A stretch of 64,000 nucleotides of DNA from Engraulis encrasicolus (GCF_034702125.1 NC_085875.1:22642116-22706115), one strand, 5' to 3'; counted from the stretch's first letter, positions 11,898-22,583 are shown. A program made the numbers and translations. Notes: generated from the sequence alone by a model not told the origin.

Positions 11898-12394
11898 ATG
11901 AATCCGACAGCTCTCATCCTCTTCTTATCTCTGTGGAAGACAGGTAGAGTGACAAACAGAATGGAAAAGTGTTTTGTTATAACTTTGTTTAGAATTTTGA
12001 TTGTGTGTCTTTGTCTGTATCCGTGTCCATGAATGCACATGTGTGTGTGTTTGTCCGTGTGTGTGTGTATTAATATACAGTTATGTCTCTTTCCACAGGC
12101 TCCACTAGTGTCACCCAGACCCCTAAGACATCATGGAAAACAAGTGGAGACTCTGCGGAGATGAGCTGTAGTCATGATATGGGTGCTACCTACAATCAGA
12201 TGTACTGGTACCGACAGCGTCAGGGGGAGACAATGAGGCTAGTCGTGTTCACAACTTCATATGGAACAGTAGAATTTGGAGACGTTGACAAAAGTAAATA
12301 TTCCACTGATAAAACTGTTCCTGAAAAGGGGTCACTGACTGTGAATAACGTGGAGGCTGACGACAGAGGAATTTACTTCTGTTCAGTGCGCGAG
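11898..12394 (+). CDS. V07, TRBV/TRDV-like V segment (family D)
   Basis: The leader exon is 11898-11943 and the V exon 12099-12394. It is nearly identical to V05: SVTQTPKTSWKTSG, MSCSHDMGATYNQ, MYWYRQRQGE, IYFCSVRE. The RSS is CACAGTG at 12395-12401, spacer 23, nonamer ACAAAAACT at 12425-12433. It differs from V05 in CDR1 (N for T), in FR2 (VVF for VMY) and in the last germline CDR3 codons (SVRE for SVSE). The short intron lacks the V05 GT expansion. Confidence 0.92.
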
Positions 12395-12611
12395 CACAGT
12401 GCTGCAGTTTCAACAAAGAGCTGAACAAAAACTAACCTCAATAGGTAATTAGGCTATGTAAACAAAGCAGTGGATCATGATTGCAGTAACTCTTTGATTC
12501 AGACAGGGGGGTCTGTTGCTCCGTAGATGATCATTTCAAACAAGTTGATCCCTCCCTCCTTCTTTGGTGGGTTTGTTGAATAAACAGCACAACATGAATG
12601 AAAGATGACAC

Positions 12612-12619
12612 TGATGTCA
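12612..12619 (+). promoter_or_regulatory. CRE-like octamer upstream of V08
   Basis: TGATGTCA lies 117 bp before the leader ATG, in the same context as at V06 and V10. Confidence 0.5.
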
Positions 12620-12728
12620 AATATGTGTGGCCAGCCTATTGCTCTGTGTATAATACCACACTCTTTGCTGCATCTACCTCTGTGCTGTAAGAGTGTGTTT
12701 TCCCCTCAGCTCTGAACTGCAGTCCAGC

Positions 12729-13224
12729 ATGGCCCTTGGTCTACGAGCCCTTGCAATAGTCATCATCTCACTCCTTAAGACTGCAGGTTGTTATACGTAC
12801 ATTCCTCTAACATTTTGAGCATACAAATCAACATAATGTTCAGTATGCTGGGCCTACAGCATAGCATGCACCTTTCTGATTTTTTTAATCATTATTTTAC
12901 TTTTTGCATATAGATTGTAAAGAGAACAGTGATGGTGTTTCTCAAGCTCCAGTACTTTGGCAGGACAAAGGGAAATCTGCAGAGTTGAAGTGCAGCCACA
13001 CCAAAGGAGTGTCTTATTACCAAATGTACTGGTATCGACAACGTCAAGGAGAACCAATAAAACTCATAGTTTACATGGTAACTTCATCGAAACCAGACTT
13101 TGATGAAGGCCTACAAAATAATGGAAAATTTTCTGCTAATAAGCCTGATGCTGCGACTGGCTCTCTCACCATTCACAACCTGGAGGCTGGAGACGGGGGC
13201 ATGTACTTCTGTGCTGTGAGTGAG
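12729..13224 (+). CDS. V08, TRBV/TRDV-like V segment (family E)
   Basis: The leader exon is 12729-12786 and the V exon 12914-13224. Landmarks are DGVSQAPVLWQDKGKSAE, LKCSHTKGVSYYQ, MYWYRQRQGEP and MYFCAVSE. The RSS is CACAGTG at 13225-13231, spacer 23, nonamer ACGAAAACC at 13255-13263. CDR2/FR3 is two residues longer than in V06 (DFDEGLQNN versus DFGVENN). Second D+E unit. Confidence 0.92.
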
Positions 13225-13263
13225 CACAGTGATACAGGATGGCTGAGAGGCTAAACGAAAACC

Positions 13264-13743
13264 TCACAATTCCCTACCCTGTAGCATCACAGCAATGATC
13301 ACACACCTTCAATGAAATTAGGCATACTGCAGACCTCGTACTTTTCATACGGATATGTATTTGTAATTTGTATTTAAATTCATGTAGGCCTATAGAGTTC
13401 AGGTTAATTCATCATATATTCTAGTAATATATATTAGAATGTGATAAATAATTGTGTGTTAGATAGTTCTAATACAGGTTGAATGAACTGGATTAAACTC
13501 AGTTATAATAAGTGATCTGTCAACAGCAGTATTCAGGCCATCTTAAAATGCTAGAAGAGAATGATGATGTTAATGGAGGGACTTGGTAAGTTCTGTGCAA
13601 TGTCTCATTGCATGAACAAGAAAATACGTGTAGGCCTATTCTTTTGAATGATGCAGTACCTCCTTCTGCCCATCAGAGGCAGTAGGCCTATGGTATTCAT
13701 GAAAGCATTTTTGTCAACTGTAACTGTCAATTGATTGTCCAAC
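13264..13743. other. Inter-V spacer, duplicated
   Basis: Copy of the spacer at 11362-11897, part of the two-gene duplication unit. No independent feature is seen. Confidence 0.6.
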
Positions 13744-14228
13744 ATGAATCCGACAGCTCTCATCATCCTCTTCTTATCTCTGTGGAAGACAGGTAGAGTG
13801 ACAAACAGAATGGAAACTATAACTACAGTATAACTCTGTGAAGGATTTTGATTCTGTGTCTGTGTCTGTGTATGTCTGTGTTTTTTTGTGTGCATTAATA
13901 TACAGTTATGTATCTTTCTACAGGCTCCACTAGTGTCACCCAGACTCCTAAGACATCATGGAAAACAAGTGGAGACTCTGCGGAGATGAGCTGTAGTCAT
14001 GATATGGATGCTACCTACACTCAGATGTACTGGTACCGACAGCGTCAGGGGGAGACAATGAGGCTGGTCGTGTTCACGACTTCATATGGAACATTAGAAT
14101 TTGGAGACGTTGGAGACGTTGACAAAAGTAAATATTCCACTGATAAAACTGTTCCTGAAAAGGGGTCACTGACTGTGAATAATGTGGAGGCTGACGACAG
14201 AGGAATTTACTTCTGTTCAGTGAGTAAG
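13744..14228 (+). CDS. V09, TRBV/TRDV-like V segment (family D)
   Basis: The leader exon 13744-13792 has one extra codon (ATC) relative to V07. The V exon is 13924-14228. Landmarks are as in V05 and V07, ending IYFCSVSK. The RSS is CACAGTG at 14229-14235, spacer 23, nonamer ACAAAAACT at 14259-14267. A 9-bp tandem duplication in FR3 turns GDV into GDVGDV, so its V domain is three residues longer than its sisters. It stays in frame. Third D+E unit. Confidence 0.92.
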
Positions 14229-14445
14229 CACAGTGCTGCAGTTTCAATAAAGAGCTGAACAAAAACTAACCTCAAGAGATAATTAGGCTATGTAAACAAA
14301 GCAGTGGATCATGATTGCAGTAACGGTTTGATTCAGACAGGGGGGTCTGTTGCTCCACAGATGATCATTTCAAACAAGTTGATCCCTCCCTCCTTCTTTG
14401 GTGGGTTTGTTGAATAAACAGCACAACATGAATGAAAGATGACAC

Positions 14446-14453
14446 TGATGTCA
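14446..14453 (+). promoter_or_regulatory. CRE-like octamer upstream of V10
   Basis: TGATGTCA lies 123 bp before the leader ATG, as at V06. Confidence 0.5.
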
Positions 14454-14568
14454 AAGATGTGTGGCCAGCCTATTGCTCTGTGTATACGCACAATACCACA
14501 CCCTTTGCTACATCTACCTCTGTACTGTAAGAGTGTGTTTTCCCCTCAGCTTTGCACTGCAGTCCAGC

Positions 14569-15062
14569 ATGGCCCTTGGTCTACGAGCCCTTGCAATAGT
14601 CATCATCTCACTCCTTAAGACTGCAGGTTGTTATACGTACATTCCTCTAATATTTTCAGCATACAAATCAACATAAAGTTAAGTATGATGGGCCTACAGC
14701 CTAACCTGCACCTTTCTGTTTTTTTTTAATCATTATTTTATTTTTGCATAGATTGTAAAGAGAACAGCGATGGTGTTTCTCAAGCTCCAGTACTTTGGCA
14801 GGACAAGGGGAAATCTGCAGAGTTGAAGTGCAGCCACACCAAAGGAGCGACTTATTACCAAATGTACTGGTATCGACAACGTCAAGGAGAACCTATAAAA
14901 CTCATAGTTTACATGGTAACTTCATCGGAACCAGACTTTGATGCAGGCCTACAAAATAATGGCAAATTTTCTGCTAATAAGCCTGATGCTGCGACTGGCT
15001 CTCTCACCATTCACAACCTGGAGGCTGGAGACGGGGGCATGTACTTCTGTGCTGTGAGTGAG
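14569..15062 (+). CDS. V10, TRBV/TRDV-like V segment (family E)
   Basis: The leader exon is 14569-14626 and the V exon 14752-15062. Landmarks are LKCSHTKGATYYQ, MYWYRQRQGEP, GSLTIHNLEAGDGG and MYFCAVSE. The RSS is CACAGTG at 15063-15069, spacer 23, nonamer ACGAAAACC at 15093-15101. It ends the third D+E unit. It differs from V08 by only a few residues, so the duplication is recent. Confidence 0.92.
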
Positions 15063-15101
15063 CACAGTGATACAGGATGGCTGAGTGGCTAAACGAAAAC
15101 C

Positions 15102-15771
15102 TCCCACCTCCCAACCCTATGGCATCGCAGCAATGATCACACACCTTCAATGAAATTAGGCATACTGCAGACCTCGTACTTTTCATACAGATAGCCTACA
15201 TATTTTCAATTTTTACATATTTTTTTAATTTATGAGTTAAGGTCAATTCAACCTATATTCTATACAATATATTGGAATGTACGAAATAATTGTGTGGTGC
15301 ATAGTTTTATTACAGGTTGAATGAACTCTTTAAGTAAACACAATGTCAGTCTAAAGTTTTCCCTACAATGCTGGATGAGAATGATGTTGTTCATGGAGGG
15401 ACTAGTTAAGTTCTGTGTGCAACGTATCATGGTATGAACAAGAATATGTGTCGGCCTATTCTTTTAACTGATGCAGTACCACCTTCTGCCCATCAGAGGC
15501 AGTAGGCCTACAGAATTCATGACAAAAAAAATCCCAAACAATTTTTGTCTTGTGTGACCTGTAAAGCATTTTTGTCATACCATGAGCACCCCCTCACTCA
15601 TGCTCTACACAGTATATCTCAGTATATAGCAGTGTGCTCACATACCCTAGTGGTATGTGCATCCCTGGTAGAGAATCACTGCAGTGTAACAAAGTATGAT
15701 GGGTCTCACCTCCTTGCAATTTTGAATGGGTTGCTTGTTTCATATCATGTAAGAGACGCTCATCTGCAAAT
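15102..15771. other. Spacer, decaying copy of the V05-V10 unit spacer
   Basis: The first 400 bp align with the spacers after V06 and V08 (the CATCAGAGGCAGTAGGCC block recurs near 15490). No fourth family-D V segment follows, so this may be the broken end of the duplication series. Confidence 0.5.
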
Positions 15772-16214
15772 ATGTCCAAAGTTTTATTCAAATTCATCTT
15801 TTTGGAAATGGCAATAGGTAAAATATATTTTTTTTGTTTTTTAAACAGCTTTTATTCAAGGATTTGAAATAGGCTTGTGAATAAATGTTGCTTGTGTTTA
15901 TTGTTTTGTTACAGGATTAGCCAGAAGTAATCTGGTCAATCAAGAGCCTGCAGACATCATCAAGAGCACGGGTGAATCCTCCACCAGGATACAGTGTTAC
16001 CACAGCATCCCAAACTACGACAGGCTTCTCTGGTATAAACACACGAGAGGGGAGACATTCACATATCTGGGATATCTTAATGGAAAAACACCATATGAGG
16101 AGAAGGAGTTTGAAGACAAAATCACGTTAATTGGCGTTTCCAGCACAGAGGGATCAATGACTTTAGAGAATCTCCAACCCACTGACACGGCCGAGTATTT
16201 CTGTGCTGCATACA
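15772..16214 (+). CDS. TRAV: V11, TCR alpha-type V segment
   Basis: The leader exon 15772-15817 (MSKVLFKFIFLEMAIG) is only weakly signal-like, but it has a proper donor and phase. The V exon is 15915-16214. Landmarks are NLVNQEPADIIKSTGESS, IQCYHS, LLWYKHTRGE, YLGYL and AEYFCAAY. The RSS is unusual: heptamer CACAGCT at 16215-16221, spacer 22, nonamer ACAAAATCT at 16244-16252. Both heptamer and nonamer deviate, so recombination is probably inefficient. Single-member family. Confidence 0.85.
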
Positions 16215-16357
16215 CACAGCTGTGCAAAGACCCTCACACCAATACAAAATCTTAATACCGTTTGTCTGGCAGTTACAACCCCATCACACCTGCATGATAT
16301 TATTAATGCAATTATTTCAGAATGTAATCCAAAGTTGATTTTTTATTTACAAGTCTT

Positions 16358-16372
16358 CCAACAGGGGGCATT
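16358..16372 (+). promoter_or_regulatory. CTCF-like motif upstream of V12
   Basis: CCAACAGGGGGCATT has one mismatch (S14 to T). It lies 99 bp upstream of the leader ATG. Confidence 0.5.
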
Positions 16373-16470
16373 GTGCCTCTACAGTTTCTGCCCTGCAATG
16401 GGAGCAAACGCTCGTCTTCACCAAATGTGCATTGGTCTCTCGTGCTCAGTCTCCTCAGAGCTTTTTCAAC

Positions 16471-16913
16471 ATGCACACTGCACGTATCTCTGCTCTCACA
16501 ATTCTTTGTCTCTCAATTGGTAAATTGGTGATTATTTTTTCTAAAGTTCAACAACAGTAATTATGCTATTTAATTGTATATGCATGCTGACAAAAGTTTG
16601 TTGTCTCCACATTCACAGGTTGGGCAGTAGGTTCAGTGGTCAACCAAACACCTCGACATCTGATCAAGAACAAGGATGAGTCTTTGAATATCCAATGCCA
16701 ACACAACTACTCAAGCTACAATTATGTTTATTGGTATAAACAGACTCAGTCTGGGAAATTAATTTACATGGCACACCTTGTTGTTTCCACACCAAACAGT
16801 GAGCAGCCAAGGGTTGAGCTGTCTGGGGATGCCAGTGCTGGTAAAGAAAACTCCATTAAGATAAAACAGCTTTCACATGAAGACAGTGCTGTGTACTATT
16901 GTGCAGCTAGATA
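16471..16913 (+). CDS. TRAV: V12, TCR alpha-type V segment (family C)
   Basis: The leader exon 16471-16519 (MHTARISALTILCLSIG) is unlike the MPAAYIT leaders of the rest of the family. The V exon is 16619-16913. Landmarks are VVNQTPRHLIKNKDESLN, IQCQHNYSS, YVYWYKQTQ and AVYYCAAR. The RSS is CACAGTA at 16914-16920, spacer 22, nonamer GCATAAACC at 16943-16951. CDR2/FR3 is about five residues shorter than in its relatives. First member of the V12-V20 block. Confidence 0.91.
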
Positions 16914-16951
16914 CACAGTACAACAGATGCCTTCCTCTTAGAGCATAAACC

Positions 16952-17612
16952 CTCATGTGGGGGCTTTTACACACCTGTTAACTTAACCCCCATCACCCCA
17001 TCAACAGTCATGCCACATCACCCTGTTTAACCCCTTAGTGCAAAGCCTATGTTATAACCTTACTGTCACCAAAATCGTAATGGCGATGTCTTAATCTGTT
17101 AATTAAGACTCTCTGTACTTCATAGCAATGTTTGTTATGATGTAGTTGAGTATTTTCTCTCATCTCCACTTCCATGCTCTTTTAGATGGGTTCAGCTCCA
17201 ACACAATGTAGGGCTATATTGTTCTACTACGCATGCACCTGCAAAAGGTATGTCCACATGAAGCTGGATAAATATAAATACATGTATCCATAGTTAAAAC
17301 AATCTGTGTCCACACTATCATTTTTGCCTTAAGTTCTCAGAATGTTGTGCCATTAGTAAAGCCAGCGTTTTCAGATTACTCTACTTCAGCTGTAATTTTC
17401 AGGTTTGTTTTTGGTGTTCCAGTTCCAATTTAGTGTGGACAGAGTCATTAACTGACTTTGTATTTGTATTAATGTGGATGGGGCCAAAGTATACAAATAT
17501 TGCCTGTCTTCCATGCCTCGAAAATTAAAAACGTAGAGTATAGAAAAAAGCAAAGTATAGAATAAGTAATATAAAAACAAAACACAAATGTGTGGTGATA
17601 TGTCAGGGGTCT
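16952..17612. other. Inter-V spacer with MITE relic
   Basis: Near 17032 a stretch starting AACCCCTTAGTGCAAAGCC resembles the left end of the TTAA MITE at 5812. A similar relic lies near 23912. The rest is AT-rich with no gene. Confidence 0.4.
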
Positions 17613-17627
17613 CCATTGGGGGGCACT
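17613..17627 (+). promoter_or_regulatory. CTCF-like motif upstream of V13
   Basis: CCATTGGGGGGCACT has one mismatch (A6 to G). It lies 90 bp before the leader ATG. The same sequence stands upstream of V14-V17, and a GCT-ending form precedes V19. Confidence 0.5.
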
Positions 17628-17716
17628 GTGTCTTCATATGCTCTGCTGTCTGGACCTTGTGTGTCTAGTCCATGTACACCAAAACTGTAGCTCTGTGACT
17701 TCCTCTCATCTTCAAC

Positions 17717-18241
17717 ATGCCAGCAGCTTACATCACTTTACTTCCACTGTTCTTCACCATAGGTAAATATGATGGGAAAAAACGGGCTTTTACTTCAACA
17801 GCAATAATAACAAACACCTTTTATTTTATATAAGCCTAATGGTTAATTGTTGTGCCTAGTTGTGTCAAGTCATCCATTAATTCCCCTCAGGATTCATAAC
17901 TCTAGTCTAATCTGCTCTGCTCTTGAATGTTCACAGATTGTGTTTTCAGTTCAGTGGTGAACCAAAACCCTACAAATGTGCTCAAGAATCAAGATAATTC
18001 AGTGGAGATCTATTGCCAACACAACTACTCAAGCCACACTCGTATTCTGTGGTACAAACAAACACAGGGCAGAGGGTTAACTTTACTCGCCTATCTAGTA
18101 GTTAATTCACCAAACTATGAAGATGAGTTTGAGACAAAAGTTGAACTGTTTGGGGATGCCAATGCTGGTAAAGAAAATTCCATTAAGATAAAACAGCTTT
18201 CACATGAAGACAGTGCTGTGTATTACTGCACAACAAGTTTA
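17717..18241 (+). CDS. TRAV: V13, TCR alpha-type V segment (family C)
   Basis: The leader exon 17717-17762 encodes MPAAYITLLPLFFTIG. The V exon is 17937-18241. Landmarks are VFSSVVNQNPTNVLKNQD, IYCQHNYSS, RILWYKQTQGRG and AVYYCTTSL. CTT replaces the CAA/CAS seen in the other family-C members except V15. The RSS is CACAGTG at 18242-18248, spacer 22, nonamer GCATAAACC at 18271-18279. V13+V14 form a unit of about 2 kb duplicated as V15+V16. Confidence 0.92.
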
Positions 18242-18526
18242 CACAGTGCTACAGACACCTCTTTCGTACAGCATAAACCCTAATGTGTAGCCCTTCTATT
18301 AGAGAGCACTGCACCTGTAAACCCCCACCACCCCCACAACTCTAACACATCACCATGTGTAACCTTGGCTTGGTAAAACAAAAGATTATTCTCCACTTCC
18401 ATGCCCTTCTGGAAAAGATGTACTGATCACTGAAATACAAAAGAACATATTTTTCAGGTATGCCATGACAAACAATGTAGGCCTATATATAATAAAGATG
18501 GATTTGAGAGAAGGTGTTGTAGGTTT

Positions 18527-18541
18527 CCATTGGGGGGCACT
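18527..18541 (+). promoter_or_regulatory. CTCF-like motif upstream of V14
   Basis: CCATTGGGGGGCACT, one mismatch, 96 bp before the leader ATG. Confidence 0.5.
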
Positions 18542-18584
18542 CTTGTGTCTTCCTATGCTCTCTGCTGTCAGTACTTGCTACAGC

Positions 18585-18591
18585 TGTGGTT
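18585..18591 (+). promoter_or_regulatory. RUNX-like site in the V14 promoter
   Basis: TGTGGTT, directly after a CAGCTG-type E-box, 46 bp before the leader ATG. The site recurs at V16 and V20. Confidence 0.35.
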
Positions 18592-18636
18592 GACTTGGCC
18601 TGACATCCATCCAGTACTTCCTCTCATCCTCTCAAC

Positions 18637-19102
18637 ATGCCAGCAGCTTACATCACTCTGTTTCCCCTGGTCTTCACCATAGGTAAATATACGTACATGA
18701 ATGGAAATGTTTTTTTAACATCAGCAGAAGTAATTACCAACATATTTTGTCTGTCATGGGTCACTACTCTAGTCTGTTCTACTATATTGTATTCACACAG
18801 GTTGGGTTTTCAGTTCAGTGGTCAACCAAGCGCCTCGACATCTGTTCAAGAACAAGGATGAGTCTTTGAATATCTCCTGCCAACATAACTACTCGGGCTA
18901 CAATTATGTTTATTGGTATAAACACACTCAGTCCAAAATGACTTTACTGGCCTATCTTGCTTATTCAGAACCAAACTATGAGGATGAGTTTAAACCAACA
19001 GTTGAACTGTCTGGAGGAGCCAGTGCTAATAAAATGAACTCTATTAAGATAAAACAGCTTTCGGGTGAAGACAGTGCCGTGTATTACTGTGCAGCTAGTG
19101 TA
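18637..19102 (+). CDS. TRAV: V14, TCR alpha-type V segment (family C)
   Basis: The leader exon 18637-18682 encodes MPAAYITLFPLVFTIG. The V exon is 18801-19102. Landmarks are VVNQAPRHLFKNKDESLN, ISCQHNYSG, YVYWYKHTQ, LLAYLAYSEP and AVYYCAASV. The RSS is CACAGTG at 19103-19109, spacer 22, nonamer ACATAAACT at 19132-19140. It is nearly identical to V16. Confidence 0.92.
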
Positions 19103-19597
19103 CACAGTGTAACAGACACCTCTTTCATCGAACATAAACTGACATGTGTGGGTTTACTGTTAGAAAACACACCTGTGAACTCGTATCACCCCTGAAACCC
19201 CTTTTCCACATCACCCCGTGTAACCCTCATTTCCAAACAATGATATGCCACTTCAAAACCCTTGTGGACAAAATGGAATGATCATTGAACAACAAAGGAA
19301 TACACTATAAGTATAACGTTCATTATGTCTAACTGTTTAAACAGAAATTTGTCTTGCATGACACTTCTCACAACCCATAAACACATGAAACACAATATGG
19401 CCAATAGAGTCTGGTCATTGTGCATTATATGTAGACCTATCTGTATTGATGTGGACGGGGCCAAAGTATAAAAATAATGTCTTTCCTCAATGCTTGGACA
19501 ATTAAAAACAGTTAAGTATAGAAAGAAGTAAAGGATAGAATAAGTAGGCCTACTGTAAAACAAAAACAAACAATGTGTGGTGATGTGTCAGGGTTTT

Positions 19598-19612
19598 CCA
19601 TTGGGGGGCACT
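19598..19612 (+). promoter_or_regulatory. CTCF-like motif upstream of V15
   Basis: CCATTGGGGGGCACT, one mismatch, 92 bp before the leader ATG. Confidence 0.5.
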
Positions 19613-19703
19613 CTGTGTCTTCACATGTTCTGCTGTCTGGACCTTCTGTGTCTAGTCCATGTACACCAAAACTGTAGCTCTGTGACTTCCTCTCATCTTC
19701 AAC

Positions 19704-20218
19704 ATGCCAGCAGCTTACATCACTTTACTTCCACTGTTCTTCACCATAGGTAAATATGATGGAAAACTGGCTTTTACCTCAACCGCAATAATAGCAAACA
19801 CCTTTTATTTCATATAAGCCTAATGGTTAATTGTTGTGTCAATTGTGTCAAGTCATCCATTAATTCCCCTCAGGATCTCTAGTCTGATCTGCTCTGCTCT
19901 TGAATGTTCACAGGTCGTGTTTTCAGTTCAGTGGTGAACCAAAACCCTACAAATGTGCTCAAGAATCAAGATGATTCAGTGGAGATCTATTGCCAACACA
20001 ACTACTCAAGCCACACTAGTATACTGTGGTACAAAGAATCACAGGGTAGAGGGTTAACTTTACTCGCATATCTAGTAGTTAATTCACCAAAGTATGAAGA
20101 TGAGTTTGAGACAAAAGTTGAACTGTTTGGGGATGCCAATGCTGGTAAAGAAAATGCCATTAAGATAAAACAGCTTTCGCATGAATACAGTGCTGTGTAT
20201 TACTGCACAACAAGTTTA
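19704..20218 (+). CDS. TRAV: V15, TCR alpha-type V segment (family C)
   Basis: The leader exon is 19704-19749 and the V exon 19914-20218. It is nearly identical to V13: VFSSVVNQNPTNVLKNQD, SILWYKESQGRG, AVYYCTTSL. The conserved FR3 Asp is Tyr (HEYSAVYYC instead of HEDSAVYYC). The RSS is CACAGTG at 20219-20225, spacer 22, nonamer GCATAAACT at 20248-20256. A MITE has inserted at the nonamer, so the nonamer now also serves as the left target duplication. The frame stays open, but the lost Asp and disturbed RSS make function less certain. Confidence 0.9.
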
Positions 20219-20255
20219 CACAGTGCTACAGACACCTCTTCCATACAGCATAAAC

Positions 20256-20585
20256 TTTATGCTTCAGTGATTCTCAAACTTTTTCAGACCGAGGACCACT
20301 TTGTCCCCCCAAAAATGTTCAGGGACCACCTGTCAACCGCATTGACAGTTGATGGGTGCTAATTTGACACTGCTAATTTCAATGCAGATCAATTCTTTTT
20401 TACTCACATGTATTATGTGGTTATTTTGATGAAAATAAGACTTCAGCTATGCTTATCTTTGTAATAATGTTACAAATATAGCCTACTGCTAACTTGTCTT
20501 GGAAAAATTAGAAATCCCCTCGCGGACCACCTGAGCTGTGTCGCGGACCACTAGTGGTCCCCGGACCACACTTTGAGAATCACTG
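20256..20585. mobile_element. hAT-type MITE inserted at the V15 nonamer
   Basis: Terminal inverted repeats are CAGTGATTCTCAAA (from 20265) and TTTGAGAATCACTG (to 20585). The flanks are GCATAAAC at 20248-20255 and again at 20586-20593, an 8-bp target duplication as expected for hAT elements. Nine extra bases (20256-20264) separate the left duplication from the inverted repeat and are unexplained. The sister unit V13 lacks the element, so it inserted after the duplication. Confidence 0.75.
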
Positions 20586-20837
20586 GCATAAACCCTAATA
20601 GTGTGTAGCCCTTCTATCAGAGGACACACCTGTAAACCCCCACCACCTCCACAACTCTAACACATCACCATGTGTAACCTTCGATGGCAAACAAAGATTA
20701 TTCTCCACTCCCATGCCCTTCTGGAAAAGATTTACTGATCACTGAAATACAAAAGAACATATTTTTCAGGTATGCCATGACAAACAATGTAGGCGATATA
20801 TAATAAAGATGGATTTGAGAGAAGATGTTGTAGGTTT

Positions 20838-20852
20838 CCATTGGGGGGCACT
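20838..20852 (+). promoter_or_regulatory. CTCF-like motif upstream of V16
   Basis: CCATTGGGGGGCACT, one mismatch, 95 bp before the leader ATG. Confidence 0.5.
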
Positions 20853-20894
20853 CTGTGTCTTCCTATGCTCTCTGCTGTCAGTACTTGCTGCATC

Positions 20895-20901
20895 TGTGGT
20901 T
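20895..20901 (+). promoter_or_regulatory. RUNX-like site in the V16 promoter
   Basis: TGTGGTT, 46 bp before the leader ATG, the same position as in V14. Confidence 0.35.
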
Positions 20902-20946
20902 GACTTGGCCTGACATCCATCCAGTACTTCCTCTCATCCTCTCAAC

Positions 20947-21393
20947 ATGCCAGCAGCTTACATCACTCTGTTTCCCCTGGTCTTCACCATAGGTAAATAT
21001 ACATGAATGGAAATGTGTTTTTAACATCAGCAGAAGTAATTACCAACATATTTTGTCTGTCATGGGTCACTACTCTATTGTATTCACACAGGTTGGGTTT
21101 TCAGTTCAGTGGTCAAACAAGCGCCTCGACATCTGTTCAAGAACAAGGATGAGTCTTTGAATATCTCCTGCCAACACAACTACTCGGGCTACAATTATGT
21201 TTATTGGTATAAACACACTCAGTCCAAAATGACTTTACTGGCCTATCTTGCTTTTTCGGCACCAAGCTATGAAGATGAGTTTATGACAACAGTTGAGTTG
21301 TCTGGAGAAGCCAGTGCTGATAAAATTAACTCCATTAAGATAAAACAGCTTTCGGGTGAAGACAGTGCTGTGTATTACTGTGCAGCTAGTTTA
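20947..21393 (+). CDS. TRAV: V16, TCR alpha-type V segment (family C)
   Basis: The leader exon is 20947-20992 and the V exon 21092-21393. It is the sister of V14: VVKQAPRHLFKNKDESLN, ISCQHNYSG, YVYWYKHTQ, AVYYCAASL. The RSS is CACAGTG at 21394-21400, spacer 22, nonamer ACATAAACT at 21423-21431. CDR2 differs from V14 (AFSAPSYEDEF versus AYSEPNYEDEF). Confidence 0.92.
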
Positions 21394-21431
21394 CACAGTG
21401 CTACAGACACCTCGTTCATCGAACATAAACT

Positions 21432-21896
21432 GTCATGTGTGGGTTTACTGTTAGAAAACACACCTGTGAACTCACATCACCCATGAAACGCCTTTTCCAC
21501 ATCACCCCGTGTCACCCTCATTTCCAAACAATGATATCCCACTTCAAAACCCTTGTGGACAAAATGGAATGATCATTGAACAACAAAGGAATACACTATA
21601 ACTATAGCGTTCATTATGTCTAACTGTTAAAATTACCCCTGAGTTTTTCTTTTGCTTTTACTGATCAGCTGATTTTAAAGCATGTCACACATCAACATCC
21701 CAGTGACCCTCTGATGAAGACGGAAGTTATACCCTCGAAACATGTCAGGTAAAAGATAAAACTTGTATACACTGCTATAAGTATGCCGTTACAGACAATG
21801 TAAGATGAGCTGTACTCACAAAAACTTTGGCAATTTTATAAAAAAGGAAATGACCACCATGGGGGTGTTGTCATTGATATGAGATGTTGGAGGATT
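21432..21896. other. Inter-V spacer with CGAAAC-type repeat
   Basis: Positions about 21700-21770 carry CTGATGAAGACGG and CCTCGAAACATGTC, a member of the family also seen near 29797, 47600 and 56720. The rest is AT-rich without a gene. Confidence 0.4.
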
Positions 21897-21911
21897 CCAT
21901 TGGGGGGCACT
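21897..21911 (+). promoter_or_regulatory. CTCF-like motif upstream of V17
   Basis: CCATTGGGGGGCACT, one mismatch, 90 bp before the leader ATG. Confidence 0.5.
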
Positions 21912-22000
21912 GTGTGTCTTCACATGCTCTGCTGTCTAGACCTGCTGTGTCTGTTTGCATCCACCAACGCAGCAGCTCTGACTTCTGTCTCATCTTCAAC

Positions 22001-22583
22001 ATGCCAGCATCTTACATCACTATCCTTCCACTGCTCCTTGCTATAGGTAAACATAAAGGGAAACTGGCTTTAACTTCAACAACAATAATTACACCTTTTA
22101 TAAAATAATAATAATAACAAAAATATATAAAATAAAATAATAATAATAATAATAAAATAATAATAAAACACCTTTTATTTGTAATGGTTCATCATGTGTC
22201 AAGTTATGTGTCATCCCTTAATTTACTTCAATATTAAGACAGTTAATGATGTTAGTCTGTTCTACTCTTGTATTTTCACAGGTTTCGTTTTCAGTTCAGT
22301 GGTGAACCAAATGCCTAAAAATGTGTTCAAGAACCAAGAGGAGACATTGGAGATCTCTTGCCAACACAACTACTCAAACAATGTGATTCTGTGGTACAAG
22401 GAAACCCAACACAAAGGATTGACTTTAGTCGCATATCTAGTTGCTACCTCACCAAACGTTGAAGACGAGTTAAAGCCAAAAATTGAGCTGTTTGGGGATG
22501 GCAGTGCTAATAAGAAAAATGGCATAAAGATTAAACAGCTTTCACATAAAGACAGTGCTGTGTATTACTGCGCATCCAGTCTA
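22001..22583 (+). CDS. TRAV: V17, TCR alpha-type V segment (family C)
   Basis: The leader exon 22001-22046 encodes MPASYITILPLLLAIG. The intron carries an AAT-rich tract, and the V exon is 22282-22583. Landmarks are VVNQMPKNVFKNQEETLE, ISCQHNYSN, VILWYKETQ and AVYYCASSL. The RSS is CACAGTG at 22584-22590, spacer 22, nonamer GCATAAACC at 22613-22621. It is closest to V18. CASS at the junction recalls TRBV, but the rest is TRAV-like. Confidence 0.92.
22092..22168. repeat. (AAT)n-rich tract in the V17 intron
   Basis: Imperfect AAT/AAAT repeats between leader and V exon. Confidence 0.9.

Noticed and set aside
15102..15771. A possible fourth family-D V segment after V10
   Set aside because: The spacer homology is present but I find no leader, V exon or RSS of that family.
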